Below are positions 35,601 through 46,581 of a DNA stretch of 64,000 nt, in pieces. The notes beneath the pieces were generated by a model that made no database searches, was not told the DNA's origin, and saw only the letters and a program-made list of their open reading frames with translations. The stretch comes from Gymnopilus junonius. Taxonomy: Eukaryota > Basidiomycota > Agaricomycetes > Agaricales > Galerinaceae. The DNA lies in assembly GCA_015501075.1 (NCBI GenBank), contig JADNYJ010000049.1, forward strand, positions 124,001-188,000. The letters are read 5' to 3'. Positions within the stretch are counted from its first letter, which is position 1, and each line of letters begins with the position of its first letter. The translations under genes and the position numbers were made by a program.

Positions 35601-36851
35601 CTTTGATGGTTACATCGCCTTACCGTCTGCCCAAGAGGTCGATGCCCTTCAATTGGAAGAGACTCATATTTACAGTGCTATCAAGTCACATGAACCTGTC
35701 CGTTCTTTGCTCGGGTTACGAAAAAATACCCCTATGTCAGCCCGCATCTCAGAATCCGACGATGGACACGACACGTTTTTCTCCACTGAGACGGGATCAC
35801 TTTCATGTACAGCTTCGGGTGATATATTTTTAGAAGCTAGGAACGAGAGGCGATATCGTTATCTGCTCGAACATAACTTTAATCCATCCTGTAAGCAAAC
35901 GAGATATACTGTTTATTTTCCATTTAGTTATTTTTTTTTCAGTGACCTTGCCATTGTGGACACCAACTAGTGTTCAATTAGGCGATGTTGGGTATCTATC
36001 GAAACCTTCCGGAGCTTTCGTCACTCTTTTCAACTCTCTGCAGCGGAGTAAATCCGCAAGCCGCTCAACCGGTCATCTGCCGCCTATGACTAAATATGGA
36101 AACATCTCCAAGGGACATCTCCGTCTGGACAAGAGAAATGTGGCGCAGAAAGGGCTTGATGCTTTTTCTGGCTTGCTAGCCTTGAGAGGTCGAGACATAT
36201 ATATTTCGTTCGTAATCTTTCTGCTAGTGGTACTTCTAATCTGAGAACTTTTCGTTTCCTCCTCAGACGCCGGCATTCGTTTATCCTAGATGCTGTTCAT
36301 AGTTCTGCTCATTTATACGCTGAGTCTCTGGAATATCACTATTTAAAGAAGCTTGACGCATCAAAATCGTGGTTCCAAGATAACGTCGACTCAGTTTTGC
36401 AACTATATGGAAAGGAACACAATATTCAGAAAGAAGATTTGCATCTCGGTATGATTATTGCCTCCCGTGTATTCCTTTTGCTGAAGTTCGATGTAGTCAT
36501 CAGTCTGCTGCAGGCTTCTAACTACGCTCTTTTTGTGAATCATCAACATCCGGACGGCCATGTGGGTGTATCTTTCTGTCAGTTCCTACCGGAACCATGT
36601 GGATTTACCGTGCTTTATCTTTGTAGGCGCATTTCAATGTATTTTCTACTCCGAAGAAGGGACGTCCGTGGGGACATTTTTCGACTGAACTGGCTGTGCC
36701 GTTTAGCCATAACGCCCTTCCACACGAGGAAATTGGTCCAGATCAGCTATACGCTGTCAAAACCTCTAATTGGAACGACTCCCCTAAGGCCGTTTTGCTT
36801 GGTCGACTGAGGTTTAAGCCCGATAGTATCGTTCCTACAACGGCTAAGTAG
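32617..36851 (+). CDS. Three-part protein: helical bundle (MLKL-like), TKL protein kinase, C-terminal domain of unknown function
   Basis: Fourteen exons from 32617-33096 to 36627-36851 total 3504 nt, 1167 aa. Residues 1-160 are Ser/Pro-rich. Residues about 161-305 (AVGATLKRLFGVAG, VPVPGLQTISKTFVGIWRAV, NRLAFLRLVQTCSTILDSI) resemble the N-terminal four-helix bundle of MLKL-like proteins. A Ser-rich linker follows. The kinase, about 485-780, has IGMGFFSEVFQGTWKGRTVA, VAIKVL, HPHVLKLYGAS, HGDLKASNVLVDD (Gly replaces Arg of HRD), SDFGQ and GTLRWKAPELLDG. The ATP-binding Lys and the catalytic and metal-binding Asp residues are present, so activity is likely. The last 270 residues have LGDVGYLSKPSGAFVTLFNS, ALFVNHQHPDGH and LGRLRFKPDS; I know no function for this part. 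Splice phases support one continuous gene. A signalling or cell-death role is inference. Confidence 0.88.
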
Positions 36852-37184
36852 TGCCACTGAATAGTCTTTGGTTGAATATTACTACTACACACATCAAATA
36901 CATCTTCTATAGTGTCACATTACTACGCCATCTCGTTGCTGTTAAATCGGCCGTGTGTTTTGTCCATTACTAGTACTACTTACCTACGAACTAAAACTAT
37001 CAGTATCAAATCAGTATATAGTAGCTAGTTTCGCCTGCTCGCTAGGGGTATGGCGCTCCCTCATAACTATTATCGAAGTGAGTTCTTGATTTATGTTCAT
37101 GTTCATTTCTACTTACTCGCTGGCCCGTCCGACGCAGCCTGGATACGAAAGTATAATATAACCTCCTTTAGACCGGAGGCCGAT

Positions 37185-38151
37185 CTGTCTATGAAGCAGC
37201 AAGCTGTAATCTGTCGATAGACAGACCGGTGTATCTAAGTTTAAATCCCCGTAGCGCGCATTTCCCACGCGGTTTGGCTGAGGCGTTTGAATATGGCTTA
37301 GGTGGAATTTGGCCAACCCTAAACTCGCTCCTCAGCAAGACGCGTCGCGTCGCGTCTTTCCTCGTATTGTCCGCGCCAGGTGCGCGCCGTAGGGCATCTG
37401 GCTCATGAAAACACATTGCCATGGACCCTAACACAGATTCTCTACATGAAGCTCTCAAAAATATACGCGATTTGCCAACTGAACTTCTCCTACAAGAATA
37501 CCAGGCTCGGATACCAGCTGAACTCGCTCCTGCTCAACAATATGTTGGTCTTCGAAGCTGTCTCTTGCTCTGGATCTAGCTCCGTCATGGGGACCTCTGA
37601 GTGTGAAAAGCTGAATGGAATATATTGGGATATACAAATCAAAAACAAAGAAAAAACCCCAAACATAGTCTCCAATCCCTCACTCCCATCCAATCCCTCA
37701 TTCCCATCCACCATCGCCTTCTGAAAGACTTCAAATGACTCTGAGGTTACCGGAGGCTCGAATTGCAACTCCTCGTGAGGTTGGGACGATCCAGCGAGGA
37801 TAGGCGGCTGTAAAAGCGACGCTGCCGATGTTGATTGTTCCGTTGCAGTCGAAGTCGGTTCCGTCACGGAGAACGTCGACGTTTGCGTGCTGAATAGTGG
37901 TGCGCGCTTCTTTCTGGACTTTTTGGCCGGTGGTGGCTTCGCAGCAGCAAGGATCTCAGCGGAAGTCTTGGGAATCATGGAGAGGATGAGGCGGATGGGA
38001 GGCGGTAGAGGGAGTGTAGTTTAGGGTTGGCCAGATTCCACCTAAGCCATTTTAAAATGCCTCAGCCAAACCGCGTGGGAAATGCGCGCTACGGGGATTT
38101 AAACTCAGATACACCAGCCTGTCTATCGACAGATTTCATCTTCATAGACAG
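37185..38151. mobile_element. About 1-kb inverted-repeat element with long subterminal arms
   Basis: A left arm (about 37185-37325) and a right arm (about 38018-38151) are near-identical in reverse orientation over some 135 bp. Shared blocks include CTGTCTATGAAG at the outside, CCCCGTAGCGCGCATTTCCC in the middle and GGCCAACCCTAAACT at the inside. The arms contain internal palindromes such as CTGTCGATAGACAG. The exact termini and target duplication were not resolved; weaker similarity continues outward to about 37172 and 38173. The roughly 690-bp core holds a 162-codon minus frame. This looks like a non-autonomous DNA transposon. Confidence 0.7.
37490..37978 (-). CDS. Hypothetical ORF inside the inverted-repeat element
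   Basis: The frame starts MIPKTSAEILAAAKPPPAKK, with a basic, Pro/Lys-rich start, then Ser/Thr-rich and acidic parts (PVTSESFEVFQKAMVDGNEG), and finally a hydrophobic end that may be read-through into an intron. It matches no transposase that I know. On the other strand, a 50-codon frame begins MDPNTDSLHEALKNIRDLPT at 37421. Either may be cargo or a remnant of the element's own gene. Coding status is doubtful. Confidence 0.3.
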   Translation of the reverse strand: MIPKTSAEILAAAKPPPAKKSRKKRAPLFSTQTSTFSVTEPTSTATEQSTSAASLLQPPILAGSSQPHEELQFEPPVTSESFEVFQKAMVDGNEGLDGSEGLETMFGVFSLFLICISQYIPFSFSHSEVPMTELDPEQETASKTNILLSRSEFSWYPSLVFL

Positions 38152-38234
38152 GTTGGACACCAGCCTAAACCTCCTTGACCAAATCCGGTGCTGCATTACC
38201 TTGCATCACGTGGATTTTAATTTAATAACGCGTT

Positions 38235-38261
38235 CAGGGTGACACTGTCAGTGTCACCCTG
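38235..38261. repeat. Perfect 13-bp palindrome with a 1-nt centre
   Basis: CAGGGTGACACTG is followed by a single T and then its exact reverse complement. It lies about 85 bp outside the right arm of the inverted-repeat element, in sequence without genes. It would form a tight hairpin in DNA or RNA. Confidence 0.7.
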
Positions 38262-39515
38262 TGACCATTTCAATTTTCAGGCTTTGATTTGTAGTAGTGG
38301 AACGCAGCAAATGCAGAGCTGCAACTCTACAACTCTGTCACGCGTTTCGACTATGGCCCAAACTCAAGACTTACAGAATCCTTCAGAACGATAGTTATAA
38401 ATGCCTAACGTTCTCGAAAACAGTAATTCGTGGCGGAAGTTCAACTACATCATGATCATTGGACCTACTTATTGCTATCTACTTACTCCACAGTCGTCGT
38501 TTTCTCCTGCTTCCATCTGGCAATTGTTATCGATTGGAAAAAAGACAGACGCGTACACTTGTAAGTCAATCTGTCTCCTTGGTTGAACGGCATGAAGGTT
38601 TGGCTAATTCAAGGCTAATTAGTGTTTCTCACGAAGCCGGGATGATAACATAACACATGTTAGCAAAGAGAGCATTTCTTTGGGTTTTGTAGTACTGATA
38701 CCGCGAGTTCAGCCAGTTCGTCTACGGGAATATTCCAGATCCTAAAGAATGTACGAGTAAACCCCCTCTGAATCGGACCTGTCTGGTATTGCACATTTTA
38801 TTCTCCTCGGGAACGAGCAAAGAGCTCCATCATCCCCAAAAACACATTTCGTCACTCGAATTTCGACCCCATGACGGCCCTCTGCATAAATAACTTGTTG
38901 GCTTATTTTAATCTTCCACGGAATATCATGACGCATTAGGGACGATTTATCTCCAGTGTCAATGCATCCCACGTTCCACGATCTATGGAACGATTCTTGT
39001 AGGAAGCGCCGTCTTAGCGACTTAAGGAAGTCAATAGGACACTTCGCGTTCTCCCAAAGATAGCTTTCGCAGGTGCACGTCAGGCTGATTAAATATCTCC
39101 GCCCAAAGAACGCGTCAGTGCCCCTCACGGGCCGCTCGAAGGTGCACACTCCTTGGTCGATGTGTCGGTAGCCATGTGTCTGCTGCTTCGCGCAAGTGAG
39201 TAGCCTTTCTCGATGCTCGATTGACAGCTCATATTTGGATATTTACGCCCACAGTCCGGAACTTTTAAGGCAAAAATCTTCTTCCAATAATCAAGTTAGA
39301 CTCGAAGAGTATCTGTCACTTAGTTGACCTCACTTGTGGCTACTGCTAATGTCTATTGGCATGCAAGAGTCATCTGTATCTTTTGAGGTTCGGGCCGACG
39401 ATACCCCCACACGGACCCCTCAAGTCACGAGGGACCACCATTATTCGTCTGCCTATGTACCTAATAAATAAACAAACGGATCTCATGCTCTATGTTTAAG
39501 AGGCGCCAGCAGCTC
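38262..39515. other. Intergenic upstream of GH115 copy 1
   Basis: A 135-codon minus frame at 38742-39149 has scattered Cys and charged residues but no motif or splice partners, and I do not call it a gene. The remainder has nothing recognisable and presumably includes upstream control sequence of the GH115 gene. Confidence 0.4.
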
Positions 39516-39522
39516 TATATAA
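39516..39522 (+). promoter_or_regulatory. TATA box of GH115 copy 1
   Basis: TATATAA lies 78 bp before the chosen ATG at 39600, leaving room for a leader of roughly 45-50 nt. Confidence 0.45.
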
Positions 39523-39599
39523 CGTCGCGTCGATTTCTGATGTTTTTTTGTCTTTCCTTCATAGGGACTTTCGTTGCTCTTGATCACTCCATCCTGGCT

Positions 39600-42500
39600 A
39601 TGTTGCGAGTCCTCGCTTATACCCTTGGCACTCTTACTTTATTACAGGGCGTGGATGCCATAGGGCAGACCACCTGCGTCTCATTCACCTCTTCTAAAGA
39701 TTCATTCGCCATTGTAAACAATAAAAAAGCGGCATCCATCCTCATATCTCCTGACGAATGGCCTGGTGTTCAACTTGCGGCATCGAATTTTCAAGCTGAC
39801 ATAGAAAGTGTCACCTCCGTAAAGCCCTCTTTGACAAATTACAGCGTCTCAGCTACTCCGGCTGCCAGTAAACCCCCTGCGAGTGCCCCTGTGATCATAG
39901 GTACCCTCGGAAAGTCTTCCCTCATCGACCATATCGTGAATGCCTCAAAAATTGATGTGTCCTCGATTGAAGGCAAATGGGAAGCTTTTCTGACTCAGGC
40001 TGTGAACAACCCTCTTCCTGGAGTATCGAGTGCATATCTCGTTATTGGGGCTGATAAACGTGGCACAATTTTTGCATTGTATGATCACTCAGAGCAAATC
40101 GGTAAGTGAGTGCCATTGTCATTTTCTCTCGGTTTCTTCTTGCTTGGGTACTATTTCCTATCAATGGCCCATTCCCACCCATTAGTCCATTCTGCGCAAT
40201 GCAACTATACCTTCTATGTCAAATCAACATGGACATGACGCTTACCGTGTCTTTTCTTCCCTGCTTCATCAGGCGTCTCCCCATGGAATTGGTATGTCAA
40301 CACTACTCCACTCTGTCCGGCAGGATTCTATCCTTATGTGATCTGCTACAGGTGGGCAGACGTCCCAACCACCATTCACTCTAATATCTTTGTTGCGAAC
40401 TCCGGGTGTGCGCATGGAACGCCATCCGTCAAATACCGTGGAATTTTCCTCAATGACGAGCAACCTGCTTTGCAGAACTGGGCTTTCGAAAAGTTTACGA
40501 ACGGAACAGGTGCACCATTGACAGGAAGTCCATTTAACCATTTCTTCTATACGAAATTGTCGGTTACTTTATGTTCGAATCCTCTCCATTACTGACCCAA
40601 TCTGAAAGGTTTGAATTAATTCTAAGGATGAAAGGGAATTTCTTGTGGCCCGGTATTTAATCGCTTCCTTCGTCAAGGGCAACGTTTCTGACGTTTCTCC
40701 ACCTTCTTTAGCTCAGTGGAGTAGTGCCTTTGGTACCGATGATCCTCAGAACCAGTTCCTTGCTGACTACTATGGCGTGGCAATGGGAACAAGGTAACCT
40801 ATCTTTACTCGCTCAGTTTCTAATTTTAACTTACTATTTGAAAGTCACGAGGAACCTATGATGCGTTCTACACCTGTCGAGTTCAGCCTTTTTGGACAAG
40901 GTGCATGGGATTATACCACAAATTCTGCGAATATCAATGAATTTTGGCTTGTGGGGACCGAGCGCGCAAAGCCGTTTGAGTCACTGTTCACAGTCGGAAT
41001 GAGAGGTTTCGGCGATTGTAAGCGATTTTTGGTGCTTTCTCAGAAATGCTCTTGTAAACAAAGTTGCCTTTTCGGTAAACAGTACCGCTTTCAGAGACCA
41101 CCGATATCGGTCTTTTAGAAGGAGTCATCGCGAATCAAACGGAAATTCTACAGAACGTTTTTAATGTGACGGACACTTCTGTAGTACCCCAGGTTTGGTG
41201 TCTTTGTGCGTGCATCATTTTACTTCATTTCTATGCAAGAAATGTGAAACATGTATGCGTGTCAGATAAAGAAGTGGAAGGGTACTACGATGACGGTATG
41301 CGCGTGCCGGACTACGTCACCTTGCTTTGGACAGATGACAAGTTAATGTTTTATTTGCGTTCCGAACGGCCGAGCTAACTTAGTATTGGTCTTTCTATTT
41401 AGCTGGGGAAATGTTCGCCGATACCCAACTGTTGCTGAGAGGAACAGGACTGGAGGCGCAGGTGTTTACTATCATGTACTCCATTTCTTATCTACGCTGC
41501 ACAAACATACTTATATTCATGTCCATGTACCTCGCAGGTGGACTACGTAGGGAAAATCCTTGACGCCCCGGTCCTTCAGCTCTAACTACTCTAACTATAA
41601 TTCCAGGTCGGAGACCCGGTCGATTACAAGTGGATTACAGTGCGCGCACTTCCGTGTGATTCTCGATAACGTTACTAACGAGTTCTTTAGTCCAGTCAAA
41701 TTGAAAAGGTAAATATCTTTTTCATGAAATATTCAAGTGCTGACAGGATAACATCAGATCTTCCAACAAATGTCTCTTGCCATCCAACGCCAAGCAACCA
41801 CAGTTTGGGTTCTAAATGTCGGAGATCTCAAACCATATGAACGAGAAACCGAGTTTTGGCTCACTTACGCATGGAATTCTACAATCTGGAGTCCATCCAA
41901 TCTTCACGCTTTTGTCAGTCAATGGGCGACGCGTGAATTTGACCTCACATCGGATCGGGCAGCTTTGGTGACGAGCATTGTTGGTAACCTCACAAGATTC
42001 AACTCTAGGAGGAAGCCCGAGATGATAACTTCGAATACATTCAGCTTGGCTAATTATCGAGAGTGGGTTGAACGACTAAATTAACTTGCGCAGGATTTAG
42101 ACATTGATATCTTGTTTATTTCAGAGCAGAAACAGTGCTTTCAGACTGGGCAGCACTTGAAGCTGCTTCGACGTCAGTCTACAACAGTCTATCTAAATCT
42201 ATGCAGCCTGCATTCTTCCAGCTTGTGCACCATCCTGTCCTCGCCAGTAACAACCTAAATCAAATGGTATGATCAACACATTTTTCCATGTATAGCGTAA
42301 TTGACGTATCCCAATCAAAGTACGTTGCAGCGGGGAAGAATAATTTAAGGGCTTCCCAAGCATTCGTATGTCCGCAATCTTTTGCCTTTTTAAGACACTC
42401 ATCGGTTGTTTTATAGTTAAGCACAAATCAATATGCAGACTCCGTTGAGCAATTATTCGAAAACGATTTCACTTTCGAACAACAATATCACAGCCTTCTC

Positions 42501-44076
42501 GACGGTATGTAACATGTAGTTCTCTTATTCGAATGCCAGAAAGCTAATGAATCTCAGGTAAATGGGATCAGTACGTAATTTGCTATATATAAGTAGTATC
42601 CGAAGCTGAGTGAGATTTTTTTTCAAGCATGATGGATCAAACCCGTATGTGAAAAATAGCTTGTAATTTAGACGAAAATAAACTGACGATCCTCAGATCT
42701 GGGTTATTTCTACTGGCAACAGCCCATGACTAACAGGTATGTCCGCAGCTACAAATACATTACTCGAAGAGCCTAAATCGGCATTTTATTCATAGCATGC
42801 CAATGATATCTCGCGTTCAGTCCAAGAAACAAGCACTGCCGGGTGTTATGCGAATTGCACCCGAAGGTTCCCTCGGTGCCTGGTAAGTACACCTATCTAG
42901 TCGTCTTCTTCTCTAAACGCAGTCCCAGGCCTGGTGACAATCCAAATCAATGCGCACAAGGGTACAGCTGTCCGCCATTCACAATGACTCTCGACAATTT
43001 CTCTCCTATATCCAACCGCTTTGTTGATGTTGGAGCAGGTGGCCCTCAGCCCTTCACTTTCACTGTCTCGAGCAATGTCTCTTGGTTGCAATTTACGCCT
43101 TCGAAAGGATCGATTTCACCTAACGCGCCTGAGCAGCGCGTCTTCATTAGCGTAGATTGGAGTAAATTGAGCGCAGGCGATAGCTTTGCTCAAATTAATT
43201 TCAACGCAACTGCGCCGGGTGAATTCCCTCTCGGACCAGAATCGGAGCCTATGTTCTTTGTTGCCACAAAGAACGCCGTAGCAGGTGGATTCAAGGGTAT
43301 TCTACGTTCCTTTCAATGTCGGTTCGTCTTCAACTCACTCAACTTACGTGTATAGGCTTCGTTGAGGGAACTGGTGTCGTCTCTATCGAAGCAGCACACG
43401 CTACTCGTCAAACAACCGTACAAGGTATCTCCTGGACAGAGATTTCTGGCCTTGGCAGAACTTTGTCCGCTGTTACCCCAATGCCTCTAGATGATACTAC
43501 GTTTGATGCTGGTGCCGGGCCAACTTTGTAAGCTTTAAAAAGAAAATTTTGAACATCTTCGCCAATTCTATCTGCCTACAGGGAGTATGATTTCTTTACC
43601 TTCAATTCGCAATCAGACAGTGGCAATGTCACTGCTCATATTTTGATGACTCCGGCGCTTAATTCAAATACGGACGCCAATCCATTGTCTTACTCTCTAC
43701 AATTTGACTCTCAGCCGCCTGCTGCTATCGTTCCCATCGGATCCGAAGTTCCCGGAGGCTTACCAGACGGGTGGGATGGACTCGATGGATGGGTATCTAA
43801 TAATATTATCTGGACAATTGCCAATTTCACTGGTGTCAATCCTGGTGCTCACACTCTGAAGGTCAGGCTTTTCCCTTCAACCTGGGATGCTAGACTAATA
43901 TTCCTTCTAAGCTCTCCATGATGACACCAAGCGTAGCAATTCAAAAAATAATCATCGGTGTGCATTCTATGATTGTCAACTTACGAGGTTCTAGCGTTCC
44001 TAAATTCACCTTTTGAACAGATACCGGAGGGCTTCAGACTTCCTACCTTGGGCCCCCTGAAAGTATCCTTGTCTAG
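39600..44076 (+). CDS. GH115 xylan alpha-1,2-glucuronidase, secreted, copy 1
   Basis: GH115 enzymes cut (4-O-methyl-)glucuronic acid from internal and terminal xylose units of glucuronoxylan, outside the cell. The protein starts with a signal peptide (MLRVLAYTLGTLTLLQGVDA); this ATG was chosen over the upstream in-frame one because the paralogue starts at the same point. Family blocks appear across many short introns: ILISPDEWPGVQLAASNFQA, LVIGADKRGTIFALYDHSEQ, GVSPWNWWADVPTT, VKYRGIFLNDEQPALQNWAF, RMKGNFLWPA, SHEEPMMRSTPVEFSLFG, EVEGYYDDGMRVPDYVTLLW and ISNRFVDVGAGGPQPFTFTV. A C-terminal beta domain ends at DTGGLQTSYLGPPES. The exon models in the middle were not all resolved base by base, but no disabling change was found. 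Confidence 0.93.
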
Positions 44077-45095
44077 TTATTTTTCTGTCTTTTTTTTGTC
44101 TCTCTGTGTATCTAAAGTATTAAATCTGATTTCTCTGTGAAAAAGTAAGCCTAAGAAGTCATCTGCGGTGATACATAGTAAAGAGCAACCTACCTCATAA
44201 TAATTGCTGCTCCCACAGGTTAGCGTGCTATTTTTGTATCCGCCAATAATAGAATCCATGGTCGGACCCTACAATTCACCGCTTTGTCTCTTCCAACCAT
44301 CATCTTCATCGACAGTACACTGGTCAACATTCACCTTCCATGTAGCTCTTGACTTCGGAGAAGGTTTACACGGCTTTGAACTGACCGGCTTTCCTCGAAG
44401 CGGTCCTAGGACCTAAAAGAGGCATTGGGAAGTCTGCGAACGGCGCGGTGGGATCCGTCGAATTTGAACGCCAGTGTACAGAAGGGCATAACTTATCATC
44501 CATTTTCCACACGCAGTGTGGTTTTAATTGGGCGCCGCTCCTCGCCACCAGCCTAGAGTCATCGATAACTTCCATCAGCACAAGCTGCGGCGTGGCGTCG
44601 TTACGAGAAGCTTTACTAATTTGAACAATGGCTCGCTGCAGGCGATTACAAGCACAATATACCAAGCACATTATCCGCTCATGACCATACTTAGTACCCC
44701 GTCCACCTTGATTACTATTCAATTACCAGTAGCCATCAAAGGCATACAAGCTTCTGCTATAAAGGGATGCCGTAAGTAACGTACCCTAATCGAAGCTAGT
44801 TGAATATTCTGTTCGGACCAGAAAGCGCCAGAAAATGCCTAACGTCACCCTAGCTTCTCTGCTTTCATTTCCTGTTTAAGATAAGGTCGTTGTCCTTTGT
44901 CCTCGAGGCTATATAAAATGACCCGCCCATTCCCCGTTGAATTCATATCCTTTTTGCCCTCATTTCAATGAACGCCATATCCACTTCTTAATTCTTTATC
45001 CCCAGTCCTGTCTCTCGTAAAAAGCATTTCTCTGAGAAATCAATACTGTTAATCTCCCCGTCAAGTTTCCAGTTAGACGCCAACTAATAAGACCC
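44077..45095. other. Intergenic between GH115 copy 1 and the small basic gene
   Basis: About 1 kb with no recognisable gene. A 118-codon minus frame (44366-44722) lacks motifs. The right end holds a convincing TATA box (44910-44918). Confidence 0.45.
44910..44918 (+). promoter_or_regulatory. TATA box upstream of the 45096 gene
   Basis: TATATAAAA stands about 180 bp before the ATG at 45096. It implies a leader of around 150 nt, or an upstream short exon. Confidence 0.45.
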
Positions 45096-45568
45096 ATGCC
45101 GCGCTTGATAAAACATCTAAAATCCGTTTTCATGCCTCTTGTGCGACGCGCTCGGCGACAAACAAAGACGTCTATCTCATCGCTCTCGCCGATCGACCTT
45201 CAGTATTTGCAGCCTCAAACCTACACGCTCAGTCCTGTCGTCAGCAAGAGCAGCACGCTGGTTCATTTTACCTCTGATGCAGTCAACCAGTCGTCCAGGG
45301 GTGACGTAGCATCCAGAGGATCCCTGACGTCCGCGTACGGGAATCCACAGCGAAGGCCGAGAGGATGTCCTCCGATGCCTCAGCAAAGCTCAGATTTGCT
45401 TGGACTCGTCAAAATCCCAATTATTCCAGGTGTAAGCAACCTTTATTCACTCCAGGTTTTGAGAAAAATATTAAACCAAGTTGTGTAGTATTGCTTCTAG
45501 TCTTTTCCACACAGTGTTCGTATACATCTACGACTGCCGATTATTTCATTGTGAGTATTCTCTATTGA
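45096..45568 (+). CDS. Small basic orphan protein
   Basis: The first exon starts MPRLIKHLKSVFMPLVRRAR and continues with a Ser/Thr-rich region to SSDLLGLVKIPIIPG. A GTAAGC donor at about 45432 and a CACAG acceptor at about 45515 would join it to a short second exon ending ADYFIVSILY at 45568. Without splicing it would end at 45488. There are no known domains. The Arg/Lys-rich start could be a nuclear or mitochondrial signal, but this is not shown. A clear TATA box upstream supports transcription. Confidence 0.45.
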
Positions 45569-46581
45569 TGTTTCAGAGTCCATAGCTAACGTACCTCACC
45601 TCTACGTCACATTTCATAGTACTTTTGGCATCCTTTTTACTTCTGTAATCCCATCAACTTACCGTCAGAACGATAAAGTCGGTCAAGTTTGCCAAAAGTT
45701 TGCTTGAGCTCGAGGGGTACTTAAAGAGAATTACTTAGATATAAAGTGACGGCAAAAAGTATTGCGGGTACCTGTTGCGCAATACCGTGTGGTAAAACAT
45801 CTGGAGTAAAAATATATTTAAGAACTACATCGATATAGATCAGTTCCACAATTGAAAGAACTAAAATATTCAGATACTGCATAGGTACAGGGGAAATAGT
45901 GGAAAAATATACCTGCCATCAACTGAATTTTATGGAATATGGCTGAAAATGGGTCAGTGGATAGATATTTCCTACTCTAATAACATTCAAGTGAGATCAA
46001 AGGCAGGGCTTTTGTCATTCAAGAGATATTCAGCATGAAGATGGCTAAAATAGGCAGTTTTGCCTTATTATGGCCATATTAGGGCAAAGTTGTTACATTG
46101 TGAGCCGAAAATCTTCTTATCCTATCAACGGTATCATTAAAGACATGATCAGGCGAAGGAGTAGTACGGGATCTTAACTATATACTGGCTCTAGGTCCTG
46201 AAATTTGCACTTTTGTATCCTTCTCAGAATGTCAATTTATTCTGGGAGTTCAAACATTTGTTGTCGTAAGAGTTCTGTGAACAAAGGCCTATATCTAATC
46301 TAATATTATTCCTGTCATTTTAAGAAATAACCGCATATTATTTGGACTTTAGCTTTTTCGGCATTTGATCTTCGTAAGCTGGTAAATTGAGCCATTCACA
46401 TCAATCTGAAGGTGAGTTGGGTCTCCCACTGCATAACGCGTCAAATTAAGGCGCGTCGCGATATCCAAAAATAGATTGGACGCGATGTTTGGTAAGGACA
46501 CAAGCAGTAAACACGGGCGGCATTGACATTTGCTTGATCTCAACAACGTCCTTCACAACCACCACACAGACCCCAATCATT
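45569..46581. other. AT-rich intergenic region
   Basis: About 1 kb, AT-rich, with no long frame. The sequence around 45745-45775 (GTGACGGCAAAAAGTATTGC) resembles the end of Tc1/mariner-type elements, but I found no matching opposite end. The right end is the PIG-X promoter; a longer in-frame start at 46489 also exists. Confidence 0.4.

Noticed and set aside
38742..39149. 135-codon minus-strand ORF upstream of GH115 copy 1
   Set aside because: No recognisable domain, unusual Cys/Arg mix and no supporting splice or promoter signals.
45745..46340. Possible Tc1/mariner-like element starting GTGACGGCAAAAAGTATTGC
   Set aside because: No opposite inverted end and no transposase frame were found; kept only as a note on the intergenic region.
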